Shown here: one piece after another, positions 29,948 to 39,158 of the stretch | How the letters are laid out: each line of letters starts with the position of its first letter | Position numbering within the stretch: position 1 is the first letter of the stretch | Source of the DNA: Actinophytocola algeriensis | GTDB taxonomy: Bacteria > Actinomycetota > Actinomycetes > Mycobacteriales > Pseudonocardiaceae | Assembly (NCBI RefSeq): GCF_014203735.1 | Contig: NZ_JACHJQ010000006.1 | Location: 257,698 to 321,697, forward strand | Length of the DNA stretch: 64,000 nt | Reading direction: 5' to 3' | Translations under genes and position numbers: made by a program | The notes under the pieces: generated by a model | The model's input: only the letters and a program-made list of their open reading frames with translations | The model's database searches: none | Told to the model about the DNA's origin: nothing

Positions 29948-30022
29948 GCCTGCCGACGCTAGGCAGGTGTGGGATCGTCCGGCTGCCGCTGGCCCGATGT
30001 TGCCAAGCAGGCCGCGATCGGA

Positions 30023-30634
30023 TCAGGACAAGCTGGCGAACCAGGGGTTCCGGTTCGGGTCCGCCATCGTGGTGACACCGGTGGTCTGGTGCCGGAGCAC
30101 ACTGACCCCGGCGGCCGCCGCGGCGGCCAGGTCCCTGCGGTGGGTGCCGATGAACACGCAGGAGTCACCGCCGAGTGCCGCGGTGACGAGGTCGGGAGCG
30201 GGTGGGAGCACCGCGGGATCGGGTCCGGTACGCGCCGAGATGCGACGGACGTGCACGTCCAGCCCGTGCATGACCAGAAACGAACGGACGGCCTCCGAGT
30301 GCAGGCCGCTGACCACGGTCACCCGCGTCCCGGTGGCGGCGAGGGTGGCCAGCGCGGCGTGCACACCCTCGGCGACCTGGCCGCCGCCGACCACCTCGAA
30401 GTCGACGCGGCACAGGTGGTCGTACAGCGCCTGTCCGGTCGCGGGGCCGATGGTCGCGGCGTGCGCGAGCACGACGAACGGGTCCCCGGTCCGTGCGACC
30501 TCCCGGGGTAACGGCTCGTCGGCGATCAGCGTCCGCAACCGGTCGGCGGCCGCGACCGTCGGTAACTCGGCCACCGGACCGTCGAACGCCAGGAGCACGT
30601 GGTCGCACTCCGCCAGCAGTTCCTCAGCAAGCAT
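30023..30634 (-). CDS. HAD-like hydrolase
   Basis: 203 residues from ATG 30634, preceded by a G-run. Motif I is degenerate (LLAFDGPVAEL: one Asp, the second replaced by Pro-Val). Motif II is VTVVSGLHSEAVRSFL and motif IV a weak FIGTHRRDLAAAA. It resembles the HAD phosphatases that actinomycetes carry near aminoglycoside- or nucleotide-type regulators. Loss of the second motif I aspartate suggests it may bind rather than hydrolyse its ligand. Confidence 0.65.
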   Translation of the reverse strand: MLAEELLAECDHVLLAFDGPVAELPTVAAADRLRTLIADEPLPREVARTGDPFVVLAHAATIGPATGQALYDHLCRVDFEVVGGGQVAEGVHAALATLAATGTRVTVVSGLHSEAVRSFLVMHGLDVHVRRISARTGPDPAVLPPAPDLVTAALGGDSCVFIGTHRRDLAAAAAAGVSVLRHQTTGVTTMADPNRNPWFASLS

Positions 30635-30793
30635 GACGCCCCCAGTTCCTCGTTTACGGCCAGCGTAGTTCGCTTGCCAGGTCCTGCGGCGGATCCGCCC
30701 AAGCCACGGTGATCGTCGTACCGGGTGGGCTGGCGTGCCGCGAAAGCGCCTTTCACAGCACAACGGACACCGTGAAGGCGCGCAGGCGCGAAG

Positions 30794-30910
30794 GGGGCGC
30801 GAGCCCCACACCACACCCGAGGCTGCCTGCCATCCCGGAGACCTGCCCCTCCGGCGAGGAGCCGCCGGAGGCAAACCCCATCCGGCGAGAACACCCGTCC
30901 GGCAAGGACA
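30794..30910 (+). repeat. dispersed structured intergenic element, copy B
   Basis: Opens with GGGGC-GCGA-GCCCC (a GNRA-type loop, 30794-30807). The shared CTGCCTGCCATCCCGGAG block follows, then a second hairpin CCTCCGGCG/CGCCGGAGG (30848-30871). It fills the 317-bp gap between the HAD and ARMT1-like genes, just past the latter's 3' end. About 60 bases upstream (from 30735) also resemble copy D, so the full element may be near 170 bp. Confidence 0.8.
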
Positions 30911-30951
30911 AACCACGAACCCACTCCCAGCCAACGCAAGTAGACACAGCG

Positions 30952-32022
30952 CTAGGCACGCACCTGGATCACCGCGTGTGTGCCGTTCGAGCGCCACTGC
31001 TCACCGGACGCGTCCAGGCGGGTCACCGCGTCGGCCGGGATGCCGGCCGCGACGTCGCACTTCATGGTGCGCAGCGCGGCCACCGGGCCCGGGAAGTACG
31101 CAGTGACCTCGTCGAACGGTGTCGTGGGCGGCCACCGCCGGTCACCGACGAGGCGGCGGTAGTTCAGGTCGCCCTTCATGATCGTGGCGGTCGCCGACGC
31201 GAAGTCGTCGGCCAGGTCTGACGGCATGTCGTGGTAGGACCACGGTGCGCACGAGAACGGGTGTGCCCGCACCTCCAGCCGTCCCTCGCGCATGGCCCGC
31301 GTCAAGCGCTCGCCGGCGGGGTGGCTCTCCGACAGCCTCCGCAGCGCGGCGATCACGTCCGTGAGCAGCGCGTCGGACACGTAGTACGGGTACGGCTTGA
31401 CGTGCAGCACGACGCTCGCCGCCCGGTCCGCCAGCAGGTGGTCGGCGAGCAGCAGGTCCGGTACCAGTTCGCGGGCCGAGTTGTCGGCCACGAGCACCAC
31501 CCGGCCGCCCTCCCCCAGCAGCGACCACAGCTCCTGGCTCTGGTCGACCAGCAGTCCCCCGTCGCCGGTCGCCTCGCCGGACGACAGGCGGAACCCCAGG
31601 TCGGCGCGGTTGCCCCACAGTGACGCGGCCAGCAGCGCGTCGCGGTCGGGTCGTGCGGTGTCGAGGTCCCCGGCGAACTCCGGTGAGCGCAGCTCCGCCG
31701 ACTTGACCGGCTCGAACGGGTCCACGCTCTGCCACGGACCTGGCGCGAAGTAGCCGACGGCGCCGAGAAGCTTGCGGTAGAAGCAACTCTCGGCCCACAG
31801 GAACGGCACCTCGTACCAGGAGCGGCCGGCGTGCTCCTCCCAGCCGGGCAGCGGGCGGATCTCGCCGGTGATCTCCTCGGCCAGCTCGTCGAGCGCGCGT
31901 TCGGTCGTGGGCGGGTACGGCAGCCCGTCGCGCACCTGCGTGATCAGCTTGGGGTGCCGGTCGTGCAGGACGCCCCACGCGAACGAGCCGGGTGGGTTGC
32001 CGGTGATCTCGGCAGTGGTCAC
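30952..32022 (-). CDS. ARMT1-like damage-control phosphatase (DUF89)
   Basis: 356 residues. The family blocks are present: RSWYEVPFLWAESCFYRKLL, NRADL, VVLVADNSARELVPDLLLAD (D-N-S metal site), HVKPYPYYVSDA and KGDLNYRRL. These metal-dependent phosphatases act on damaged or excess sugar phosphates and related metabolites. GTG 32022 has GGAGGAT on the complement about five bases upstream. It is transcribed away from the glycoside-hydrolase-like gene, across a 91-bp promoter gap. Confidence 0.88.
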   Translation of the reverse strand: MTTAEITGNPPGSFAWGVLHDRHPKLITQVRDGLPYPPTTERALDELAEEITGEIRPLPGWEEHAGRSWYEVPFLWAESCFYRKLLGAVGYFAPGPWQSVDPFEPVKSAELRSPEFAGDLDTARPDRDALLAASLWGNRADLGFRLSSGEATGDGGLLVDQSQELWSLLGEGGRVVLVADNSARELVPDLLLADHLLADRAASVVLHVKPYPYYVSDALLTDVIAALRRLSESHPAGERLTRAMREGRLEVRAHPFSCAPWSYHDMPSDLADDFASATATIMKGDLNYRRLVGDRRWPPTTPFDEVTAYFPGPVAALRTMKCDVAAGIPADAVTRLDASGEQWRSNGTHAVIQVRA

Positions 32023-32113
32023 AGGGATCCTCCGCGCCTTCCGCCGGAAGGCGATCTTCAGCAAGCAGTGACAGTGTCGTGACAATTGGTGATCGTCGGC
32101 ATAGGGTGGTTGT

Positions 32114-33361
32114 GTGTCGAGCACAGAGCCGTGGCCCATTGACAGTCTGCCGCTCACCGGCGGTCCCGACTTCCCCATCGGAATCTTCTGGCCGCCGCAC
32201 CCGTATGAGGTGACGCTGGCGCGCTACCAGGAGATCGCCGCCGCGGGGATGACGTTCCTCGTCACCGGCAACTACATGTTCGACCAGCACATCAACCGGC
32301 GGGCGCTCGACCTCGCCGGGCAGGCCGGGTTGAAGGTGCTGGTGAACTCGCCGGAGCCGCGGCTGTCGGCGATCACGTCGACGTTGTCGGTCACCGACGA
32401 CCTGCAGGCGCCGCTGCGGATCAGCACCTCCGACGCGCGCAGGCTGGTGCAGATCATGCTCGACGAGTACCGGCGCTTCCCCGCGTTCGCCGGGTTCGAC
32501 GTGTACGACGAGCCGCCCCAGGCCAAGTTCCCCACCGTCGGTGCGGTGACGCGGATCATCCGGGAGCTGGCGCCCACGCTGCTGCCGTACTCCAACCTGT
32601 GGCCCGGCACCGGCGCCGGCTACACCGCGTTCGTGAAGGCGTTCGTCGACACCGTGCACCCGCCGATCCTGTCGTTCGACCGGTACCCGTTCCTCAACAC
32701 GGGGCTGGACATCAACTACTTCGACAACTGGGCCATCATCCGCAAGGCGGCGCTGGCCGAGGGCATCCCGACGTGGACCTACATCCAGTCGGTGAAGTTC
32801 CAGAACCGGGTGGTGCCGACCGAGGCGCAGCTGCGGTGGCAGATCAACATGAGCCTCGCCTACGGCTGCAAGGGCATCCAGTACTTCACCTACTGGACCC
32901 CGGAAGTCGCGCGCGGCGAGAACTTCGAGTCGGCGCTCATCAACGTCAACGGCACGAAGACGCCCCTCTACGACATCGCCACGCGCATCAACAAGCAGTG
33001 GCTCGCACCGATCGGCCGGGAGCTGAAGCCGCTCGTGTCGGTGTCCGCGACGCACGCGAACGACAACCCGCTGCCGCCGGGCACGGAGGCGTTCGCCCCC
33101 GACGAGCACGTGCTTGCCGTCGAGGGCGGTGCGGTGGTCGTCGGCCAGTTCCGCGCCGCGGTCGACGACGGCAGGCGGTGGGTGCTGGTGGTCAACCGCT
33201 CCGACACGACCGACACGACCGTCACGCTGACGTTCGGGCCTGCCGCCAACCGCAGCGAGGAGTTCCAGGTCGAGGCCGCCGACTTCACGACGGCCTCGGC
33301 CGACAAGGTGACGGTGCAGCTCGCCGCTGGCGGCGCCGCCCTGTTCCGCCTGGGTGACTGA
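32114..33361 (+). CDS. glycoside-hydrolase-like (beta/alpha)8 protein
   Basis: 415 residues, no signal peptide. The TIM-barrel region (FPIGIFWPPHPYEVTLARYQ, GFDVYDEPPQ with a possible acid Glu, YSNLWPG, GIQYFTYWTP) precedes a small beta-sandwich typical of glycosidase C-termini. It is similar to GH42-like or uncharacterised actinobacterial hydrolases. Starts at GTG 32114. Substrate unknown, and the lack of an export signal argues for an intracellular oligosaccharide. Confidence 0.7.
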   Translation: MSSTEPWPIDSLPLTGGPDFPIGIFWPPHPYEVTLARYQEIAAAGMTFLVTGNYMFDQHINRRALDLAGQAGLKVLVNSPEPRLSAITSTLSVTDDLQAPLRISTSDARRLVQIMLDEYRRFPAFAGFDVYDEPPQAKFPTVGAVTRIIRELAPTLLPYSNLWPGTGAGYTAFVKAFVDTVHPPILSFDRYPFLNTGLDINYFDNWAIIRKAALAEGIPTWTYIQSVKFQNRVVPTEAQLRWQINMSLAYGCKGIQYFTYWTPEVARGENFESALINVNGTKTPLYDIATRINKQWLAPIGRELKPLVSVSATHANDNPLPPGTEAFAPDEHVLAVEGGAVVVGQFRAAVDDGRRWVLVVNRSDTTDTTVTLTFGPAANRSEEFQVEAADFTTASADKVTVQLAAGGAALFRLGD

Positions 33362-33362
33362 C

Positions 33363-33704
33363 TCACGACGCGAGCACCAGCGACGCCACCACCGGCGCGA
33401 CGTACAGCAAGGGCGCGGACACGTGCGCCCAGAAACGCGCCAGGAGCACGGTGATCATCGCGCCGGCGAAGTACAGCACCAGGCAGATCGCCGCGATCAC
33501 CCCGAGCACCGGCACGAACACACCGGCCGCGAGACCGACCGCGCCCGCGGCCTTCGCGGCGCCCAGCCACGGCCACCACGACCGCGGCACGCCGTAGTCG
33601 GCGAGCGGCCCGACGACCCACTTCGCTCGCAGGAACACGGAAACAGCCGAGAACCCGACCATGGCGGCGGCGACCAGGGTGACGATGACGTATGCGGTGG
33701 ACAT
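33363..33704 (-). CDS. DoxX-family membrane protein
   Basis: 113 residues with four hydrophobic segments, and the DoxX-like KWVVGPLADYGVPRSWWPWL and AAKAAGAVGLAAG blocks. AGGAG lies six bases before ATG 33704. Its end nearly touches that of the converging glycosidase-like gene. Function unknown. Confidence 0.85.
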   Translation of the reverse strand: MSTAYVIVTLVAAAMVGFSAVSVFLRAKWVVGPLADYGVPRSWWPWLGAAKAAGAVGLAAGVFVPVLGVIAAICLVLYFAGAMITVLLARFWAHVSAPLLYVAPVVASLVLAS

Positions 33705-33811
33705 CTCATGCTCCTCACTCCCGGCACCTGATGTGCCGGTCACCCCGATGACCTGCGACGTCACGGGAGCGTGACCGGATGTGGCGGCCGTCACAAACCT
33801 AGGATCGGGTG

Positions 33812-34834
33812 ATGCGTGCTGTTCTGTATGCCGGGTATGGCGAGCAGCCGGTGGTGGCGGACGTGCCCGCGCCGGTCGCGCCGGACGGTGGTGCGGTGCT
33901 CGAGGTGCGGGCGACCGGGGTGTGCCGGTCGGACTGGCACGCGTGGCGCGGGCACGAGCCGGTGCCGCTGCCGCACACGCCGGGGCACGAGCTGGCCGGG
34001 GTCGTCGCCGAGGTCGGTGCCGGGGTGGGGGGCTTCCGGCCCGGCGACCGGGTGACCGTGCCGTTCGTGTGCGGGTGCGGTGCCTGCGAGTACTGCCGCG
34101 CGGGCGACGCACAGGTCTGTCCACACCAGACACAGCCGGGGTTCACCGGGCCCGGGTCGTTCGCCGAGCGGGTCGCCGTCCACGCCGCGGACACGAACCT
34201 GGTGGCACTGCCCGATTCCGTGGACTTCGTGACCGCCGCGTCGCTCGGCTGCCGGTTCGCCACCGCCTACCGCGCGCTCACCGCACACGGTCGCGTGCGC
34301 GAGGGCGACTGGCTCGCCGTCCACGGCTGCGGCGGGCTCGGGCTGTCGGCCGTGCAGATCGGCGTGGCGCTGGGGGCGCGGGTGATCGCCGTCGACATCG
34401 CACCGGCGGCACGCACGCGAGCGACCGAACTCGGTGCGGCCCATGCCATCGACGCCACCGACGCGGCCGCGGCGATCCGGGACCGCACCGGCGGCGGCGC
34501 GACCGTGTCGCTCGACGCCCTCGGGTCACCGGCCACCGCCGCGGCGTCGGTGCTGAGCCTGCGCCGCCGCGGCAGACACGTGCAGGCCGGGCTCCTGCTG
34601 GACGGCCCGACCCCGCTGCCGATGGACGTGGTGATCGCTCAGGAACTGTCCATCCACGGCTCCCACGGCATGGCGGCCGCCGACTACCCACCGCTGCTGG
34701 CCATGGTCGCCGACGGCACACTGCGCCCGGACCTGCTGGTCGGCGCGGTCATCGGCCTGGCCGACGCCCCGGCCGCCCTCGCCGCGATGGACCACCCGCC
34801 CACCGGGCCGGGCATGACCGTCATCGCGCTCTGA
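33812..34834 (+). CDS. zinc-dependent alcohol dehydrogenase
   Basis: 340 residues of the MDR family. The catalytic zinc region is GVCRSDWHAWRGH with GHE (PHTPGHELAG). The structural zinc has four cysteines in CGCGACEYCRAGDAQVC. The nucleotide site is GCGGLGLSAVQI. It probably oxidises or reduces an alcohol/aldehyde with NAD(P). GTG 33809 is an alternative start one codon earlier. No operon partner. Confidence 0.93.
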   Translation: MRAVLYAGYGEQPVVADVPAPVAPDGGAVLEVRATGVCRSDWHAWRGHEPVPLPHTPGHELAGVVAEVGAGVGGFRPGDRVTVPFVCGCGACEYCRAGDAQVCPHQTQPGFTGPGSFAERVAVHAADTNLVALPDSVDFVTAASLGCRFATAYRALTAHGRVREGDWLAVHGCGGLGLSAVQIGVALGARVIAVDIAPAARTRATELGAAHAIDATDAAAAIRDRTGGGATVSLDALGSPATAAASVLSLRRRGRHVQAGLLLDGPTPLPMDVVIAQELSIHGSHGMAAADYPPLLAMVADGTLRPDLLVGAVIGLADAPAALAAMDHPPTGPGMTVIAL

Positions 34835-34919
34835 CGAGCTGACCGGTCCAGCGGGCTCGACGCCGGCTGGTCGTGAGCCGCGTTACGATCGCACGCGGCA
34901 ACCAGAACACGAACGACGG

Positions 34920-35174
34920 GTGGGCGGAGCCATCGCAGCGCAGTACGGAAGCTCGACAGGGCAGAAACAGCAGTACTTCGGGCGGATCGACCCGTTCGTC
35001 ATGTTCGCGGTGGTGCCGCTCGTGCTGATGGCGGGCCTCTTCATCTGGAGCGATATCGCGATCCTCGGCGTGGTCCTGATCATCCTCGCGCTCCTGGTCG
35101 TCGCGATCGACTCGTGGGCGAACCGGCCGGTGAAGAAGGCCGCCGCCCGCGACCGCGACAGCGACGACTACTGA
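34920..35174 (+). CDS. small membrane protein
   Basis: 84 residues. A short polar N-terminus precedes two close hydrophobic segments (PFVMFAVVPLVLMAGLFIW and IAILGVVLIILALLVVAI), ending in a charged tail (KKAAARDRDSDDY). GTG 34920 lacks a clear ribosome-binding site. The 3' end overlaps the converging methyltransferase gene by 7 bases. Function unknown. Confidence 0.6.
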   Translation: MGGAIAAQYGSSTGQKQQYFGRIDPFVMFAVVPLVLMAGLFIWSDIAILGVVLIILALLVVAIDSWANRPVKKAAARDRDSDDY

Positions 35175-35923
35175 CGCGCGACCATCGCGAACACCCGGTG
35201 CGGCACCGGTAGCGGTTCCTCGTCGAACCGCTCCCGCAGCAGCCGCGCCAGGTCCGCGTCGAACGCGGCGACGGCCTCGCCGGGCAGGCTCGCCCCGACG
35301 CCGTTGGAGCTGCGCATGCGTCCGCGCCACGCGACGTGGGTGTGGGGGACGTCGACGTCGAAGCTGAACGTCTCCAGGTCGGTGAACCCGGTCAGGTCCT
35401 CGGCCCACTCGTCGTGCGTGCCCGGGCTGCCCGCCATGGGCCAGCCCGGGTGGTAGGACAGGATCAGCTCCTCGCTCGCCTCGCACACGTTCCCGGGCAG
35501 CACCAGGTAGTCGCGGCTGCACAGCACGACCGCCCCACCCGATACCAGCAGGCGCCGCACCTCCGCGACCGCGCGGGGCGCGTCGAACCAGTGCCAGCAG
35601 TGCGCCGCCGTGACGACGTCCCACGCCCCGCCCGGCAGCCCGGTGTCCTCCGCGGCCGCGACCCGGTAGGTCACCTCGACCCCGGCGGCGGCGTCCAGCT
35701 CACGGGCCTGGTCGAGCAGTGCCGGCGCGACGTCGACCCCGGTCACCACGCTGCCGGCGGCCGCCAGCTCCCGCGCGAGCACACCGGTGCCGGTGCCGAG
35801 GTCGGCGATCCGCTGGCCGGGCACCCCGATCCCGAGCGCGGCCAGGCGGGTGAAGAACTCCGGCGGGAACCCCGCGCGATACTTGGCGTAGTCGGCGGCC
35901 GTACGGCCGAAGTCGATGCTCAT
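35168..35923 (-). CDS. SAM-dependent methyltransferase
   Basis: 251 residues. The class-I motif I is IADLGTGTGVLAREL. Motif II is VTGVDVAPALLDQA, and DVVTAAHCWHWFDAPRAV follows, as in UbiE/trans-aconitate-type enzymes. ATG 35923 follows a GAGAGGA-like stretch. It stands alone; substrate unknown. Confidence 0.88.
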   Translation of the reverse strand: MSIDFGRTAADYAKYRAGFPPEFFTRLAALGIGVPGQRIADLGTGTGVLARELAAAGSVVTGVDVAPALLDQARELDAAAGVEVTYRVAAAEDTGLPGGAWDVVTAAHCWHWFDAPRAVAEVRRLLVSGGAVVLCSRDYLVLPGNVCEASEELILSYHPGWPMAGSPGTHDEWAEDLTGFTDLETFSFDVDVPHTHVAWRGRMRSSNGVGASLPGEAVAAFDADLARLLRERFDEEPLPVPHRVFAMVARQ

Positions 35924-36063
35924 GCGGTCCTCTCCTGCGCGGCAGGGGCTCACCGAGCCTAAACCGGCACCCGCGCCGCCGGACCCGGACAGTGATCGGC
36001 TCGACTGCGACGGACCCGAACGGACGATGGAGCGAGCATCACGGCGGGGGTAACGTCCGGACG

Positions 36064-36924
36064 ATGGGGCGCAAGGCCATCTTGCTGACAGCGGTGCTGG
36101 CACTGGTGTGGGCGGGCCTTGGGGTGGCGGCCCCGGCGGCCGACCCGAGAACCTGCCTGGTGGTGGACACCGACGTGGGCGTGGACGACTACCGCGCACT
36201 GGCGGTGGTGGCCCCGGCGCGGGACGTGCGGGCGGTGGTCGTCACCGAGGGGATCTCGGGCGTACCGAACGGCGCCACCGCTGTCTCGATGTTCCTGGCA
36301 GGCCGCGGCGCAGGCGTGCCGGTGCTGCCCGGCCTGGCGTCGCCGAACCCACCCGCGTACGACTGGCTGCCCCCGGTCCGCGCGGCAGCCGAGCGGATGA
36401 ACAACTTCCTGGGCGCCGCGGTCCCGGCGAACGGCACGCCGTCCCGGCTGGCGGCCGGTGTGCGGTCGGCGGTCCACGGCTGCGACCGGGTCGACCTGCT
36501 GGTGCTTGGCCCGTGGACGTCGTACCCGAAGTACGCGTCCGCGCTGGGCGGGCACGTGCGGGTGCTGGCGTCGGGCAGGTCGTTCGCGGAGAACAACCCG
36601 GACAACTTCAACTGCGAGTACGACCTGGCGGCCTGCCAGGCGGCGCCACGCAGGGCGGTGTACGTGGACCTGCCCGCGTCCCCACCGTACGACCCGACCC
36701 CGGACATGGTGTCCCGGCTGGAGACGGCGGGGTTGCCGGGACTGCTGAAGGCGGTGCTGGAGGCCGACCCGTCGCAGTGGCTGGGCACCCGCCTGTGGGA
36801 CGACGCGGCGGCACTGTCGCTGGTGCGGCCACGGGTGTTCGCCCCGCAGGGCAAGCACCTGGAACCCGCGGTGGACGAGGACACGTTCCGCGACCTGGTG
36901 GTCGACGCGATCAACAGGGGTTAG
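36064..36924 (+). CDS. secreted nucleoside-hydrolase-like protein
   Basis: 286 residues with a signal peptide (cleavage near residue 24). The Ca-binding motif of nucleoside hydrolases is nearly kept (LVVDTDVGVDDYRAL versus the usual DTDPGxDDA), with VLGPWTSYPK and a late WDDAAAL. The changed positions may alter the active site. It would split ribonucleosides outside the cell or bind them. It converges with the IclR gene. Confidence 0.75.
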   Translation: MGRKAILLTAVLALVWAGLGVAAPAADPRTCLVVDTDVGVDDYRALAVVAPARDVRAVVVTEGISGVPNGATAVSMFLAGRGAGVPVLPGLASPNPPAYDWLPPVRAAAERMNNFLGAAVPANGTPSRLAAGVRSAVHGCDRVDLLVLGPWTSYPKYASALGGHVRVLASGRSFAENNPDNFNCEYDLAACQAAPRRAVYVDLPASPPYDPTPDMVSRLETAGLPGLLKAVLEADPSQWLGTRLWDDAAALSLVRPRVFAPQGKHLEPAVDEDTFRDLVVDAINRG

Positions 36925-36940
36925 CCCACCAGGGGCGCGG

Positions 36941-37714
36941 TCACTCCCCGGCAGGGCGGCGCCCACCGGTCCGAGCGGTGATCCGGTCCGCGCAGTCACT
37001 GACCAGAGCCCCGATCCGCCCCACGTTGTCCGCGTGCAGCTCGGTGAAGAAAGCCAGCGAACAGACAACCCGCGAGACCTGCCCCCGCCGATCGAAGACC
37101 GGCGCGGCGACCCCGCTCTGAGCCATGTCGTACTGCTGCAAACTGGTCGAGTACCCCCGCGACCGGATCTCCGCCAGCACTCGCCGCAGCTCGTCCCGTT
37201 CAGTGACCGTGTGCTGGGTGAACTGCTTGAGCCCGTACCGATCCACCAGCTCGTCGACCTTGTCCGGCGCGTGCCAGGCCAGGTAGGCCTGCATGATCGC
37301 GGGCGCGGAGAACGGAAACCCCTCCCCCACACCGACAGTCACGCGCACGCCCATCTGCCGCTCGGCCTTCACCGTCACGACGTACCCGCCCGCACCGTCC
37401 GGCTCGGCGACGAACACGACGAAACCCAGCCGTCGCGCCAGTTCGTCGATCTCCTGTTGTGCGATGGCCGCCGTCATGTCGTCGGTGACGCCCGTCAGCG
37501 TGAGCAGCTTGGGCCCCAGCATCCAGCCGGACCGTTCACCCGTCGAGCTGACCCAGCCCGCGCGTTGGAGCGTCGCCAGGATGTTGTAGCAGGTGCTGCG
37601 GTTCAGCCCCAGCTCGTTGACGAGGTCCTTCGGTGGGACGGCGGCAGGCCATTCGGCCGCCAGCCGCTCCAGGATCCGCACCGCCGACGACACCGCCGGC
37701 ACGTCACTCGCCAC
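36941..37714 (-). CDS. IclR-family regulator of the catabolic island
   Basis: 257 residues. The N-terminal winged helix (SSAVRILERLAAEWPAAVP, LNRSTCYNILATLQRAGWV) is followed by an IclR ligand domain (GVGEGFPFSAPAIMQAYLAW). Starts at GTG 37714. It lies 16 bases beyond the UbiD gene on the same strand, so it can be the last gene of the leftward operon. IclR proteins commonly sense aromatic acids. The probable control point is the 151-bp divergent spacer near 44.2 kb. Confidence 0.92.
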   Translation of the reverse strand: MASDVPAVSSAVRILERLAAEWPAAVPPKDLVNELGLNRSTCYNILATLQRAGWVSSTGERSGWMLGPKLLTLTGVTDDMTAAIAQQEIDELARRLGFVVFVAEPDGAGGYVVTVKAERQMGVRVTVGVGEGFPFSAPAIMQAYLAWHAPDKVDELVDRYGLKQFTQHTVTERDELRRVLAEIRSRGYSTSLQQYDMAQSGVAAPVFDRRGQVSRVVCSLAFFTELHADNVGRIGALVSDCADRITARTGGRRPAGE

Positions 37715-37730
37715 TCTCCGACCCCAATCG

Positions 37731-39158
37731 TCACGAGAACACGTCCGCCCACTTTGCCATCACCGACCGCAGGTACGCGGGATCCCCCGTCGACACCTTC
37801 GGGAACGTGGCGCGCCGGTCGTACGGCCGGGTGGCGTCGACGACCGCCCTGCTGTTGTACGGCGGCGCGCCCTCGACCAGCATCGGGTCGAGCTTGCTGC
37901 CCCACGTGCCGCCGACGACGTCGATGTCGCGCACCGGGTCGCAGCGGGTGCTCATCGCCCACACCACCTCGTCCAGGTTCGCGACGTCGATGTCGTCGTC
38001 GACCACCACCACGAACCGGTTCATGTACGCCGCCGCGGGCAGTTGTGCCGTCAGGTGCCCCACCTGTGTGGAGTGCCCCGCGTACCGCGTCTCAACCGAC
38101 ACGGCGATGAACAGCCTGCCGCCGCCCGCTTCGTGCGCCCACGCCCCCCGGACACCGGGGACACCCGCCGCGACCAGGGCGTCCTCGATCATCGCGGACT
38201 TCATCACCGTACGCATGTACGAGTAGTCGTGCGGTGGTTTCCCGGGTGGCGCGCCGAGCAGGACCGGGTCGTCGCGGTGGTACATGCGCGCGATCTCGAG
38301 CGCGGGCGCGGGGCGCCGCCTGCCGGAGTAGTACCCGGTCCACTCGCCGAAGGGGCCCTCGTCGGCCAGGTGGTCCGGCGACAGCCAGCCCTCGATCGCG
38401 ACCTCGCTGCCCGCCGGGATCGGCAGCCCGGTGTGCTCGCCGATCAGCACGGGCAGCCGCTCGCCGAGGATCGCGCCGGCGTACTCCAGCTCCGAGATCC
38501 CCGTCGGCACCTCGGTCCCGCCGGTCACCAGCAGGACCGGGTGGTGCCCGAACGAGACGACGACCGGCGCCTTCTCGCCGCGGTCGAACCAGCGTCGCAC
38601 GTGCTGCGCGCCGTGCTTGCCCGGCACGGCGGCGATCGTGGCGGACCGGCCGTCCTCGACGACCTCCATGCGGTAGCAGCCACCGTTGATGTCCTTGGTC
38701 TCCGGGTCGGTGGTGATCACCAGGCAGCCGGTGCCGATGAACCGGCCGCCGTCCTCGGCGTGCCAACGCGGCACCGGCAGCGACAGCAGGTCGACGTCCC
38801 GGCCCTCGACCACGTTGTCCAGCAACGGAGAACTGGTGACCGTCTCGGTGGGATGGTCGCGTGCGGTGGCCGCCCACACCGACGGTTTGCCGCGCAGCGC
38901 GGCGACCACGGCGGCGTCGTCGAGGTCGTCACCGAGGCCGAGCGTGAGACCGAGGCGGCGGGCCGAACCGGTGCTGCCGGTGAGGACGCGGCCGGTGGCG
39001 TAGCCATCGATGTCGTCGAACAGCAACGCCTTCGGCTCGGGGGTGCGGTAGCTCAGCTCGGCGATGGCACCCAGTTCGGTGTCCCAGTGCGCGCCGAGGA
39101 CGTGCCGCAGTTCGCCGAACGACTCGACCTTCTCGAGCCACGACCGGAGGTCTGTCAT
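37731..39158 (-). CDS. UbiD-family prFMN-dependent decarboxylase
   Basis: 475 residues. Blocks include RSWLEKVESFGELRHV, GHHPVLLVTGGTEVPTGISE (slightly shortened), the catalytic-region GPFGEWTGYY, and a C-terminal IDVVGGTWGSKLDPM. Such enzymes need prenylated FMN made by a UbiX partner, which is not in the window. Substrates are (hetero)aromatic or alpha,beta-unsaturated acids. It overlaps the hydrolase gene by 4 bp in the molybdenum-hydroxylase operon, which suggests decarboxylation of a hydroxylated heteroaromatic acid. Confidence 0.93.
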   Translation of the reverse strand: MTDLRSWLEKVESFGELRHVLGAHWDTELGAIAELSYRTPEPKALLFDDIDGYATGRVLTGSTGSARRLGLTLGLGDDLDDAAVVAALRGKPSVWAATARDHPTETVTSSPLLDNVVEGRDVDLLSLPVPRWHAEDGGRFIGTGCLVITTDPETKDINGGCYRMEVVEDGRSATIAAVPGKHGAQHVRRWFDRGEKAPVVVSFGHHPVLLVTGGTEVPTGISELEYAGAILGERLPVLIGEHTGLPIPAGSEVAIEGWLSPDHLADEGPFGEWTGYYSGRRRPAPALEIARMYHRDDPVLLGAPPGKPPHDYSYMRTVMKSAMIEDALVAAGVPGVRGAWAHEAGGGRLFIAVSVETRYAGHSTQVGHLTAQLPAAAYMNRFVVVVDDDIDVANLDEVVWAMSTRCDPVRDIDVVGGTWGSKLDPMLVEGAPPYNSRAVVDATRPYDRRATFPKVSTGDPAYLRSVMAKWADVFS

